Positions 7,456 through 14,417 of a stretch of DNA of 17,005 nucleotides are shown here, in pieces; positions within the stretch are counted from its first letter, which is position 1; every line of letters starts with the position of its first letter. This DNA is from CALZJC01 sp041574955. Its GTDB lineage: Bacteria; Acidobacteriota; Thermoanaerobaculia; Multivoradales; JAHEKO01. The notes beneath the pieces are model-generated. The model did not search any database. It saw only the letters and a program-made list of their open reading frames with translations, and had not been told where the DNA came from. Location of the stretch: assembly GCA_041574955.1 (NCBI GenBank), contig JBFGNS010000096.1, positions 1-17,005 on the forward strand. The letters are read 5' to 3'. A program made the position numbers and the translations under genes.

Positions 7456-7974
7456 CTAGGAGCGCGCCGGCGCCGCCTTCTCCGGCTCGGGCTTCTCGGC
7501 CGTGGAGGGAGCCGGCGCCCCGGGGCGGCGCGGCGGCGGCTGGGGTGCGCCCGAGCCGGAGCCGAAGGCCTTCTCGACCGATTCGGGCTGCATGTCGATG
7601 TGGCCGCGGAAGTTGGCGCCGCTCTCGAGGGTCACCCGCGGCGAGATGGCGCTGCCCTTCGCCCTTCCGTCCTTGCGGATGACCACCTCCTCGGAGCCGT
7701 AGAGGTTGCCCTGGACCTCGCCTTCGACCACCACCCGCTTGCCCCAGACGTCGGCCTTGAGCCGTCCGCTGCGGCTGATGGTGACCGAGTGCTGGCCGAG
7801 CCTCACGTTGCCCTCGAGGCTGCCGGCGATGGTCAGGTCCTCCTCGCCGGTGAGGTCGCCCTTGATGGTGATCGACGAGCCCAGGCTGGCTGGGACGCGC
7901 GCGGCGGGCGGTGGCGGCGCCGAGCCCTGGTTGGCGTCTCGAGTGTGCTGGGGCTCCTCTCGCTTCCAGGCCAT
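7456..7974 (-). CDS. Bactofilin-family cytoskeletal protein
   Basis: The ATG at 7974 is preceded by AGGAGA at proper spacing and gives a 172-residue protein; the longer frame up to 8349 does not look like protein. The central part (about 33-128) is the bactofilin right-handed beta-helix: six-residue-spaced Gly and hydrophobic positions in SSITIKGDLTGEEDLTIAG, EGNVRLG, VVVEGEVQGNLYGSEEVVI and RVTLESGANFRGHIDM. Flanking tails are disordered, with a proline-rich basic N-terminus and a Pro/Ala/Glu C-terminal tail, as is usual. Bactofilins polymerise without nucleotide into filaments under the membrane and scaffold cell-wall enzymes, stalks or chromosome segregation proteins. No peptidase (M23) or other common partner is adjacent, so its local role is not indicated. 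It stands as a single leftward gene. Confidence 0.92.
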   Translation of the reverse strand: MAWKREEPQHTRDANQGSAPPPPAARVPASLGSSITIKGDLTGEEDLTIAGSLEGNVRLGQHSVTISRSGRLKADVWGKRVVVEGEVQGNLYGSEEVVIRKDGRAKGSAISPRVTLESGANFRGHIDMQPESVEKAFGSGSGAPQPPPRRPGAPAPSTAEKPEPEKAAPARS

Positions 7975-8230
7975 GGGCGTCTCCTGTCGTGCGGCGGGCT
8001 GCTGGTGGTCGCTGCTCGGGGCTTCGGAAGCCAACCGCCATCGCAACGCCGGTGCCAGGCACGCGTCGATCGCGCAAGGCCTTTGCTTCGAGTCGGTTGA
8101 CCGCCAGACCTTCGGGAGCGCCGACCCGCCGCAGGACAGCTGCAGCAGGGAAATCTTCCCCGCACCGGCCAGACTTTCCCGGGTCGGCCGCGCCCGGGTC
8201 TCGGCGACCGGCGCTGGTCGCCGATCTAGC

Positions 8231-8271
8231 CTGACCTTCTCACCGCAGCAACGGCGCGGTGAGAAGGTCAG
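8231..8271 (-). terminator. Perfect 16-bp stem-loop after the small Cys protein
   Basis: Arms CTGACCTTCTCACCGC (8231-8246) and the exact complement (8256-8271) surround a 9-nt loop. It begins one base beyond the stop codon (8273-8275) of the leftward small gene, the expected place for a terminator of that gene. There is no T-run, so an RNA-stabilising 3' element or a dispersed palindromic repeat (REP/MITE-like) is an alternative. Confidence 0.6.
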
Positions 8272-8272
8272 C

Positions 8273-8602
8273 TTAGGGGCAGAACCCCGAGTGGGCTCGA
8301 CCGCAGACCGGGCAGAACCGGGGGCGCAGCATCGAGTGCTCCGGAGCACCCGAGCCGGCGGCCGACGGATCCGACTGCGAGTGGCCCGACAGCGGCTCGA
8401 AGGTCCGGCGCAGCCGGTCCAGGGTCGGCTCCGCAGCGGATTCCCAGGGGAGCGGCGATGGGCGCAGGGGATCGGCCTCGGGCCGCTCCGCGGGGAGAGA
8501 CTCGACCTGTCCGCGCCTCGGCCCGAGGAGCTTCCGCCTGCCGGGACCCCGATGACGACGAGAGGGCGGCGCCTTCTCGAACGGTAGCAGAGGCGTCTTC
8601 AT
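8273..8602 (-). CDS. Small protein with C-terminal CCHC metal-binding tail
   Basis: This 109-residue frame is not a recognised family. The first 90 residues are rich in Pro, Arg and Ser and probably disordered, basic at first (PPSRRHRGPGRRKLLGPRR). The end, MLRPRFCPVCGRAHSGFCP, has Cys97, Cys100, His104 and Cys108, spaced C-x2-C-x3-H-x3-C, like a slightly shortened zinc knuckle. Support that it is a real gene: the very strong stem-loop beginning right after its stop codon, and the conserved-looking metal motif exactly at the C-terminus. Against: only a weak GAGG ribosome site very close to the ATG, and the GC-rich setting where chance frames are common. Possibly a nucleic-acid or protein-binding regulator; function unknown. 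Confidence 0.45.
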   Translation of the reverse strand: MKTPLLPFEKAPPSRRHRGPGRRKLLGPRRGQVESLPAERPEADPLRPSPLPWESAAEPTLDRLRRTFEPLSGHSQSDPSAAGSGAPEHSMLRPRFCPVCGRAHSGFCP

Positions 8603-8836
8603 GTCCTCGTCTCGCTACGCAGCATTCCCGTGCCCTACCTGATGTCGCGAGATCTGGAGCCGGAAGTAATCAAAGCTGGAAGAGTCTTGCCATCGGAGTG
8701 CCTCCCGCGGCGGCGCAGGATCAGAGGGAGCTCGCGGCGGACATGCACGCTCCTCGACTCCAGAGGCGAGCCGCGGGCGGAGACGATGGCTCGTTTGGGC
8801 ACCACCCCATCGTGCGGGCTCCCGGAACTCTCGCTA

Positions 8837-8845
8837 TGTTATAAT
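8837..8845 (+). promoter_or_regulatory. Extended -10 promoter, TGTTATAAT
   Basis: A consensus TATAAT (8840-8845) with the upstream TG one base away (8837-8838) makes a perfect extended -10 box. It sits in an AT-rich island (about 8835-8870) that stands out from the surrounding GC-rich DNA. No good -35 is seen at 17 bp, which extended -10 promoters can do without. Start of transcription would be near 8852, giving a leader of about 38 nt before the ATG at 8890. Confidence 0.7.
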
Positions 8846-8889
8846 GATAGTTCAAAGTATTCTTACAAATCTCCATGGGAGGGCTGGGC

Positions 8890-10329
8890 ATGGACTGGAG
8901 ACGACTGGCTTGCGTACCCCTGTTCCTGGTTGCCGCGGGGGCCGCGGCGCAGACGGCGGTGATCGATCTGCCGACCAACGACCTGATCTACGACCCGGGC
9001 GCCGGGGTCCTCTACGCGTCGGTTCCCGGCAGCGCGGGTAGCCTGGGCAACACGGTCACGGTCATCGACCCGGCGACCGGTGCGGTCGGCCCGTCGGTGT
9101 TCGTCGGCAGCGAGCCCAACCCGCTGGCGATCTCGGACGACGGCTCGTACCTGTACGTCGGCCTAGACGGCGCGGGCTCGGTGCGGAGGGTGGACCTCGC
9201 CAGCTTCACCGCCGGGCTCGAGTTCCCGCTGGGGAGCGATCCGTTCTTCGGGCCGTACTACGCCGAGGACATCGAGGTCCAGCCCGGGAACCCGGATGTG
9301 GTGGCGGTGTCGCGTCGGTTCAACGGCGTCAGCCCGCGGCACGGCGGCGTCGGAATCTACGACAACGGCGTCGTCCGCACCAACGCCACGGCGCGCCACA
9401 CCGGCAGCAACGTCATCGAGTTCTCGGACACCGCCGCGACGCTCTACGGCTACAACAACGAGACCACCGAGTTCGGCTTCCGCCGGATGGCGGTCGACGC
9501 CAGCGGCGTCACCATCATCGACGTCACCCGCAACCTGATCAGCGGCTTCGGGGTCGACATCGAGCACGAGGACGGAGCGGTCTTCGCGACCTCGGGCGCG
9601 GTGGTCGACCCGGTCGGCCTGGCGCTGCTCGGAACCTATCCGGGGGTCGTCGGCTCGGCCGCGGTGGTGGCGGCGGCGGACCTCAACCGCACCTACTTCC
9701 TGTCGGGCGACACGATCGAGACGTTCCTCCTGTCGAGCTTCACCTTCCTGCAGTCCGAGACGTTCGCCGGCGTCTCAGGCTCGGGACAGGACCTGGTGCG
9801 TTGGGGCACCGACGGGCTGGCTTTCCGCACCACGGGCGACCAGGTGTTCCTGGTCGCCGGCACCGACCTGCCCGATGCCGACGGCGACGGCGTCGCCGAC
9901 TTCGCGGACAACTGCCCCGACGTCTCGAACCCGACGCAGGACGACGCCGACCTCGACGGCCTGGGCGACGCCTGCGATCCGTACCCCAACGAGCCCGACA
10001 ACCTGGGGATGTGCCTCAACGAGCTGTCGACCTGCCAGGACGACCTGGCGCTCTGCCAGCAGGACAACGCCGCGCTCCAGGCCCAGATCGACCAGCTCCT
10101 CGATCTGCTCGCCGACACCGACGGCGACGGCGTGCTGGATTCGACCGAGCTGTGCCCCGGCACCCCGGGCGGGCAGACGGTCGACCTCGGCGGCTGCTCC
10201 CACGCCCAGTTCTGCGCCCGCTGGACCAGCCGCGGCGACTGCAAGGCGGCGGACTGGATGAACGACGAGCCGGTCAAGGCCGACGATTGCAGGTGGCAGG
10301 GCGGTAGCTGCCTGCCGACGTCAGGCTGA
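8890..10329 (+). CDS. Secreted YVTN-like propeller with thrombospondin type 3 repeats
   Basis: The ATG at 8890 is chosen over 8875 because GGGAGGG (8877-8883) lies 6 nt before it. The 479-residue product starts with a signal peptide (LACVPLFLVAAGAAAQ, cleavage near residue 20). Residues about 25-325 form a propeller with YVTN-type blades such as NTVTVIDPATGAVGPSVFVG and NPLAISDDGSYLYVGLDGAGSV. Residues 328-367 are thrombospondin type 3 calcium-binding repeats: DADGDGVADFADNCPD and DDADLDGLGDACDP. Then comes a short Cys-bearing coiled coil (about 373-408: MCLNELSTCQDDLALCQQDN), another calcium loop DTDGDGVLDSTELCPG (409-424) and a Cys-rich tail. It is an exported, probably surface-located, calcium-stabilised binding protein; the ligand is unknown. 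A strong hairpin follows the stop. Confidence 0.8.
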   Translation: MDWRRLACVPLFLVAAGAAAQTAVIDLPTNDLIYDPGAGVLYASVPGSAGSLGNTVTVIDPATGAVGPSVFVGSEPNPLAISDDGSYLYVGLDGAGSVRRVDLASFTAGLEFPLGSDPFFGPYYAEDIEVQPGNPDVVAVSRRFNGVSPRHGGVGIYDNGVVRTNATARHTGSNVIEFSDTAATLYGYNNETTEFGFRRMAVDASGVTIIDVTRNLISGFGVDIEHEDGAVFATSGAVVDPVGLALLGTYPGVVGSAAVVAAADLNRTYFLSGDTIETFLLSSFTFLQSETFAGVSGSGQDLVRWGTDGLAFRTTGDQVFLVAGTDLPDADGDGVADFADNCPDVSNPTQDDADLDGLGDACDPYPNEPDNLGMCLNELSTCQDDLALCQQDNAALQAQIDQLLDLLADTDGDGVLDSTELCPGTPGGQTVDLGGCSHAQFCARWTSRGDCKAADWMNDEPVKADDCRWQGGSCLPTSG

Positions 10330-10342
10330 CGCCGAGCCCGTA

Positions 10343-10393
10343 GCAGGGGCCTGCTGCCTCCCCGGGATCCCCCGGGGGGGCAGGCGCCCCTGC
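10343..10393 (+). terminator. GC-rich hairpin after the TSP3 gene
   Basis: Outer arms GCAGGGGC (10343-10350) and GCCCCTGC (10386-10393), extended by CTG/CAG with a small bulge, enclose an inner CCCGGG-type stem (about 10359-10380). The element lies 13 bp after the stop and 41 bp before the next start, so it probably separates the two transcription units. No T-run follows. Confidence 0.6.
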
Positions 10394-10420
10394 GTTGCGC
10401 CGGAAACCCGGCAGTTGGTG

Positions 10421-10426
10421 TACGTT
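10421..10426 (+). promoter_or_regulatory. Possible -10 box for leaderless cytochrome transcript
   Basis: TACGTT fits TANNNT and ends 8 nt before the ATG at 10435, which has no Shine-Dalgarno site. A TTGCGC at 10395-10400 could be a -35, but the 20-bp spacer is too long. It is weaker than the similar arrangements at 242-247 and 14405-14410. Confidence 0.3.
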
Positions 10427-10434
10427 CCGCGTTC

Positions 10435-12375
10435 ATGCGCGGGGTGGCGTCACTAGCCGGGTTGCTGCTGTTGGCCGCCTGCGGCGGCTCCAGAAGCGAG
10501 CGACCGGAGCCGGCGCTCGCACGGCTCGGCCTGCGGGCCTCCACCGGAGCCGCGGCCGGCTACGTCGCGGACTCGGGCTGCCGCACCTGTCACGCCTCGC
10601 TCTACGATTCGTTCCAGCACGTCGGCATGGCCCAGGCGCTGCGCCGGCCCGCCGAGGCGCGGCCGATCGAGGCGTTCGGGCGCGAGTTCTTCCACGCCCC
10701 CTCGCAGCGCTACTACGCCATCCGGCGCGAGGGCGACAGGCTGGTCTTCCGGCGCCACCAGCTCGACACCGAGGGCCAGCCGATCAACGTCTTCGAGATC
10801 GAGATCGACTGGGTGCTGGGCTCGGGCAACCGCGCCCGCAGCTATCTGTTCCAGACCGCCTGGGGCGAGCTGTACGAGGTACCTCTAGGCTGGTACTCGG
10901 AGTCCGGATCGTGGGACATGTCGCCGGGGTTCGAGAGCCACGACCATCCCGGCCTGGGGCGGCGGGTGCAGCGCCAGTGCCTGTTCTGCCACAACGCCTA
11001 CCCCGAGGTGGCCAGCGGCACCGACATCGCCTCGCGGCCGCACCGCTTCCCCGCCGAGCTGCCGCAGGGCATCGGCTGCCAACGCTGCCACGGCCCCGGC
11101 GCCGCGCACATCCAGGCGGCGCTGGAGAGCGCCGAGACCGAGACCATCACCGGCCACATCGTCAACCCCCGCAAGCTGCCGGCCGCCGAGCGCGACTCGG
11201 TCTGCTTCCAGTGCCACATGCTGCCGGCGGTGGCGGTCATCGGTCTACGGCGCTTCGACCGCACCGACTACTCGTTCCGTCCCGGGGAGCGGCTGTCGGA
11301 CTACCTGGTTCACGTCGAGATCGACGAGGAAGGCGTCGCCCGCGAAGACCGGTTCGAGATCAACCACCACGGCTACCGGTTGTGGCAAAGCACGTGCTTC
11401 CAAGAGAGCGCGGGCCAACTCACCTGCATCAGCTGTCACGACCCCCATCGCAAGCCCGAGTCGGCGGAGTTCCGCGCTCGCGTGGCTACCGTATGTCGCG
11501 ACTGCCACGGCGACTGGTCGGCGCACGAGCCGGCGACGCCTGCCGCCGCGGCGGGCTGCGTGACCTGTCACATGCCCACCCGCCGCACGCGCGACGTCAT
11601 TCTGGTGACCATGACGGATCACCGCATCGCGCGTGGGCCGTTCGATCCGGCGGCGCTCGTCGCGCCCCTCGCCAGGAGCGAGCCGGTGATCACCGGACTG
11701 CATCTGCTGCCTTTCGGCCAGCCGCCGCGGGGCGACACCGGCGAGCTGTACCGGCTGGCCGCCGGCCTCAAAGCCTATCCGGCGACCGGATTGGTCGAGG
11801 CGACCGGCGCCTCTCTCGCCCGATCCGCACCGGCGCAACCACAACCCCACCTTCTGCTGCTCGAAGCGCAGCTCAAGCGCCAGCAGTTCGCCGAGGCCGA
11901 GCGCACGGCCAGATCCCTCCTGGCGCTTCATCCGGAGCTGCCGCAAGCCATCGGCTGGCTCGGCATCGCCCTCGTAGGGCAAGGGCGGCACGCCGAAGCG
12001 ATCGAGACCCTCCGCCGCGCGCTCGCCCTCGAGCCCGCGCCCGAGATGCACTACAACCTGGCGCTCGCCGCCTTTGGCACCGGGCGTCACGAACTGGCCG
12101 CGCAGCAGCTCGACGCCGCCCTCGAGCTGCGCCCGCAGTTCGCCGAGGCGTGGAAGTACCGCGGGCGTGTCGAGGTCGAGCGCGGCAACCTCGAGGCGGC
12201 GCGCGCCGCGCTGGTGCGCTCGCTCGAGATCGACCCCTCCCACACCGCCTCCTACACCGACCTCGTCAAGCTGCTTCGCAGGCTCGGCCAGCACCGGGAG
12301 GCGGAGCGCTACCTGGAGGTCGGCCGGCGCACCGTCGCCGACCCGGCGAAGCTCCGGCCGCTCGCCGCGGACTGA
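10435..12375 (+). CDS. Seven-haem c-type cytochrome lipoprotein with TPR tail
   Basis: The 646-residue product has a lipoprotein signal, LLLLAAC, with the lipid-bearing Cys16. Seven CxxCH haem-binding motifs follow: C49-H53 (CRTCH), C182-H186 (CLFCH), C215-H219 (CQRCH), C257-H261 (CFQCH), C331-H335 (CISCH), C354-H358 (CRDCH) and C375-H379 (CVTCH). Residues about 471-637 are at least four tetratricopeptide repeats, e.g. HAEAIETLRRALALEP and FAEAWKYRGRVEVERGNLEAARAAL. The haem order resembles cytochrome c554/DmsE-like multihaem proteins, some of which carry TPRs in soil and marine lineages. It would be attached to a membrane facing the periplasm and could carry electrons to or from a partner docked on the TPRs. 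No oxidoreductase or quinone-linked partner gene is adjacent, so the electron path is unknown. No ribosome site is seen before the ATG. Confidence 0.88.
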   Translation: MRGVASLAGLLLLAACGGSRSERPEPALARLGLRASTGAAAGYVADSGCRTCHASLYDSFQHVGMAQALRRPAEARPIEAFGREFFHAPSQRYYAIRREGDRLVFRRHQLDTEGQPINVFEIEIDWVLGSGNRARSYLFQTAWGELYEVPLGWYSESGSWDMSPGFESHDHPGLGRRVQRQCLFCHNAYPEVASGTDIASRPHRFPAELPQGIGCQRCHGPGAAHIQAALESAETETITGHIVNPRKLPAAERDSVCFQCHMLPAVAVIGLRRFDRTDYSFRPGERLSDYLVHVEIDEEGVAREDRFEINHHGYRLWQSTCFQESAGQLTCISCHDPHRKPESAEFRARVATVCRDCHGDWSAHEPATPAAAAGCVTCHMPTRRTRDVILVTMTDHRIARGPFDPAALVAPLARSEPVITGLHLLPFGQPPRGDTGELYRLAAGLKAYPATGLVEATGASLARSAPAQPQPHLLLLEAQLKRQQFAEAERTARSLLALHPELPQAIGWLGIALVGQGRHAEAIETLRRALALEPAPEMHYNLALAAFGTGRHELAAQQLDAALELRPQFAEAWKYRGRVEVERGNLEAARAALVRSLEIDPSHTASYTDLVKLLRRLGQHREAERYLEVGRRTVADPAKLRPLAAD

Positions 12376-12655
12376 GGGCCACGGGCCACGCCAGGTCGGC
12401 CCTGGCCTCGAGATCGCCGCGGGCGGAAGCGATAGGCCGCCGCCAGGATGCCCGGCGGCTCGTCGCTCTACCGCGTCGTCGAGAACTCGGAGTCGCGCCA
12501 GGTCCTCGTCGGGAGCAGGTTCGCCCGCCGCTGGGTTGAACAGCGGGACGCGCTCGACCGAGCCGGCCGAGGCCGAGTCGTCGAGCTCCGAGCCGTCCGA
12601 CTACAGCAGCCTGTGACCTCGCCGGCTGAGACGCTCCCTCGCCGCGCGCCGCGCC
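12376..12655. other. Gene-free interval between convergent genes
   Basis: I find no supported gene in these 280 bases; open frames across it are not recognisable and run into neighbouring genes in other frames. A short inverted repeat around 12380-12407 (GGCCA/CCAGG with CCTGG/GGCC) could end the cytochrome transcript. Confidence 0.3.
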
Positions 12656-12662
12656 TCAGCCG
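12623..12662 (-). terminator. Possible terminator of the hydrolase-HXXEE gene
   Basis: Arms CGGCTGAG (12623-12630) and CTCAGCCG (12655-12662) flank a 24-nt GC-rich segment. One arm includes the stop codon of the leftward gene. No T-run follows; the call is weak. Confidence 0.3.
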
Positions 12663-14335
12663 AGTGCCGAGTAGGTGGCCAGGGCGTGGACCAGGATCCC
12701 GACAGCCACCGCGCCGGCGAAGACCGCCTTCGACAGCCGGGCCGCCGAGGATCGGAGCACGAGAACGCTCACGGGAACGTACAGCAGCAGCCCGGTGACG
12801 GTGCCCGGCGAGTAGGAACCCGCGACCAGCGACGCGACCGGATGGAGCAACCCGTTCAGGCCGGCGAGCGCCGCCAGCGAGACGCCGATCCAGGCCATTC
12901 GCGGCGAGCCGCGGGCCGCCAGCGAGCCCGCCACGAAGAGCGCCAGGCCGACCGCATTGACGAGCAGGAAGCGCTCGGCGGTGAGCTCCCTCCCCAGGGC
13001 GGCCGACACCCACGCCGGGAATCCCCAGAACCACTCCTCGAGCTGGTGCAGCAGGACCGCCACGGGCAGCAGGGCCACCGCACGCGGTGCCGCCGCCGGC
13101 CCGGTCGCGCCTCTGCTCATCCGATCCCCGGCGCTGCTGCCCGTAATCGCCTCGACGATCCGCTCGAGCGCCTCGTCGGATCGGTAGATGCCCGAGTGGC
13201 GCAGCTCCCAGAACTTCCACCAGCGTCGCTTCGGCACCTCCAGGGGGGGAGGGCTCTCGAACCGCTCGAACTCGGCCGGGGCCTCGTCGGTGCGGATCTC
13301 GGTCAGGAAGTGGACGTACCAGGGGGCCCGGCCGAGGCCGATGCCCCGGCTCTGCGTCAGGCTGGGCACCAGCCACCGCGCCAGCTCGGCGATGGCGACA
13401 CCGGCCGCCAGGCCGCTGAAGCCTCCAACCGCGAAGGCGAAGAACTGTGGCAAGAGGGTGTCTTCATCGAGTCGGAAAGCCAGGCTGCCGTCGGCGATGC
13501 CCGGCTCGACGACCGCGACCCACAGAGCAACGGCGGCTCCGGCGACGAAACACGCCTTGAGATAGAGACCGCTCAGTCGGAACGGGATCGAAGCGACCCG
13601 CCGAACCTGCTGCAGCCACCACGAGGGCTCGTCTCCTCGCGGGGTCAGGCTCAGCAGCGGCGGGTTGGGCCGCTCGGCGAAACTGAAGCCCGCGAGAGTC
13701 GCAGTGCGCCACTCGTCGATTCGGCGCCGGATCCACGTCTCGAGACGCCGGCGCCAGAAGTCGAAGAACCAGAAGACCAGGTAGGAGATGACGATCGAGC
13801 CGCCGAGGACGCGTAGAGGGCACGACGCGTCCCGCCAGAGATGCTCGACGACGGGCTCCAGGAGCAGCAGGAAGCCGACGAAGAAGATGCCCTTGTTGTG
13901 CAGCACCTCCCGCATGAAGATGTCGGTCCGCTGCTCGACGTCGTCCCGCTCCCTGCAGGAGACGAACGGCGTCGCCAAACAGATGACCTTGCGGATTCGG
14001 CGCTTGTCCTCGGGCGACATCCCGACGAGCGCGTAGCGCACCACGTTGCCGCCGTGGCTGTGGGCGATGAGATAGTGATCCGCGGAGTCGTGCCGCTCGA
14101 GAAGATCGGCAAGCCTCGCCCTCAGCACGTCTCCGCCCGCGCGGCGCGCCGCCGGGGAGTTGCGACCGCTCCACTTGGCGACCTCTACCGTCACCTCGGG
14201 GGACAGGCCGGCAAGCGCCTGGCGCAGCTTCGAGCCCGGCCTCGTCCACCGCGCGTCGACCGCCCAGGTACCGTGAACCAGGATTACGACGCGAGCCGGG
14301 CTCGCGCGAGGGTGCCGCTTGTCCCGATCCTCCAC
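12656..14335 (-). CDS. Membrane alpha/beta hydrolase fused to HXXEE domain
   Basis: The start is a GTG at 14335 with AAAGG 6 nt upstream; the product has 559 residues. Residues 16-130 begin an alpha/beta hydrolase: VVILVHGTWA (oxyanion region), then YLIAHSHGGNVV with the nucleophile Ser93 and a strand ICLATPFV, as in PGAP1/lipase-like enzymes. Two hydrophobic hairpins (about 150-192 and 260-320) interrupt the fold and place it in the membrane. A late RHSGIYRSDEALERIVEAI (His380) fits the catalytic His. From about 417 on is a separate multi-pass HXXEE domain: LLHQLEEWFWGFP (His430, Glu433, Glu434), GLLHP (His499), SYSPGTVTGLLLYVP, and four to five hydrophobic segments. HXXEE proteins have no known function. 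The frame is unbroken, with only a weak internal start (Met406), so fusion is the simplest reading. It might act on lipids or acyl groups at the membrane; the substrate is unknown. Confidence 0.8.
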   Translation of the reverse strand: MEDRDKRHPRASPARVVILVHGTWAVDARWTRPGSKLRQALAGLSPEVTVEVAKWSGRNSPAARRAGGDVLRARLADLLERHDSADHYLIAHSHGGNVVRYALVGMSPEDKRRIRKVICLATPFVSCRERDDVEQRTDIFMREVLHNKGIFFVGFLLLLEPVVEHLWRDASCPLRVLGGSIVISYLVFWFFDFWRRRLETWIRRRIDEWRTATLAGFSFAERPNPPLLSLTPRGDEPSWWLQQVRRVASIPFRLSGLYLKACFVAGAAVALWVAVVEPGIADGSLAFRLDEDTLLPQFFAFAVGGFSGLAAGVAIAELARWLVPSLTQSRGIGLGRAPWYVHFLTEIRTDEAPAEFERFESPPPLEVPKRRWWKFWELRHSGIYRSDEALERIVEAITGSSAGDRMSRGATGPAAAPRAVALLPVAVLLHQLEEWFWGFPAWVSAALGRELTAERFLLVNAVGLALFVAGSLAARGSPRMAWIGVSLAALAGLNGLLHPVASLVAGSYSPGTVTGLLLYVPVSVLVLRSSAARLSKAVFAGAVAVGILVHALATYSALG

Positions 14336-14362
14336 TGACGACCTTTCAACGCGATGACGCTG

Positions 14363-14371
14363 AAGTTATCA
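14363..14371 (-). promoter_or_regulatory. Possible extended -10 promoter of the hydrolase gene
   Basis: On the complement the sequence TGATAACTT gives a TG, one spacer base and TAACTT (a TANNNT hexamer). Transcription would start near 14356 and include the AAAGG ribosome site before the GTG at 14335. No -35 was recognised. Confidence 0.4.
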
Positions 14372-14404
14372 GGCCGCAGCCGGGCTGGCTGAGCGCGGGC
14401 GGCG

Positions 14405-14410
14405 TACAAT
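14405..14410 (+). promoter_or_regulatory. -10 box TACAAT placing a leaderless start at 14418
   Basis: TACAAT ends 7 nt before the GTG at 14418, the same hexamer and spacing as in front of the antitoxin gene (242-247 to 255). There is no Shine-Dalgarno site and no clear -35. The predicted RNA would begin at or beside the start codon. Confidence 0.5.
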
Positions 14411-14417
14411 AGGCGCC

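Noticed and set aside
7975..8349. N-terminal extension of the bactofilin frame
   Set aside because: No ribosome site at the far start and non-protein-like sequence; a good AGGAGA precedes the ATG at 7974, and the strong stem-loop at 8231-8271 lies inside the extension.
8630..8889. Plus-strand open frames upstream of the TSP3 gene
   Set aside because: Composition is not protein-like and the frames cross the extended -10 promoter and the ribosome site of the next gene.
10395..12539. 714-residue plus-strand frame overlapping the cytochrome gene
   Set aside because: It is Arg/Ala/Pro-rich in the wrong frame; the overlapping frame has lipobox, seven CxxCH and TPRs.
12448..12650. Possible small plus-strand gene beginning MPGGSSLYRVVENSESRQ
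   Set aside because: No ribosome site, no recognisable family, and the frame runs on into the hydrolase gene on the opposite strand.
12686..13816. 376-residue plus-strand frame opposite the hydrolase-HXXEE gene
   Set aside because: No recognisable domain; the minus-strand product has catalytic motifs and membrane segments.
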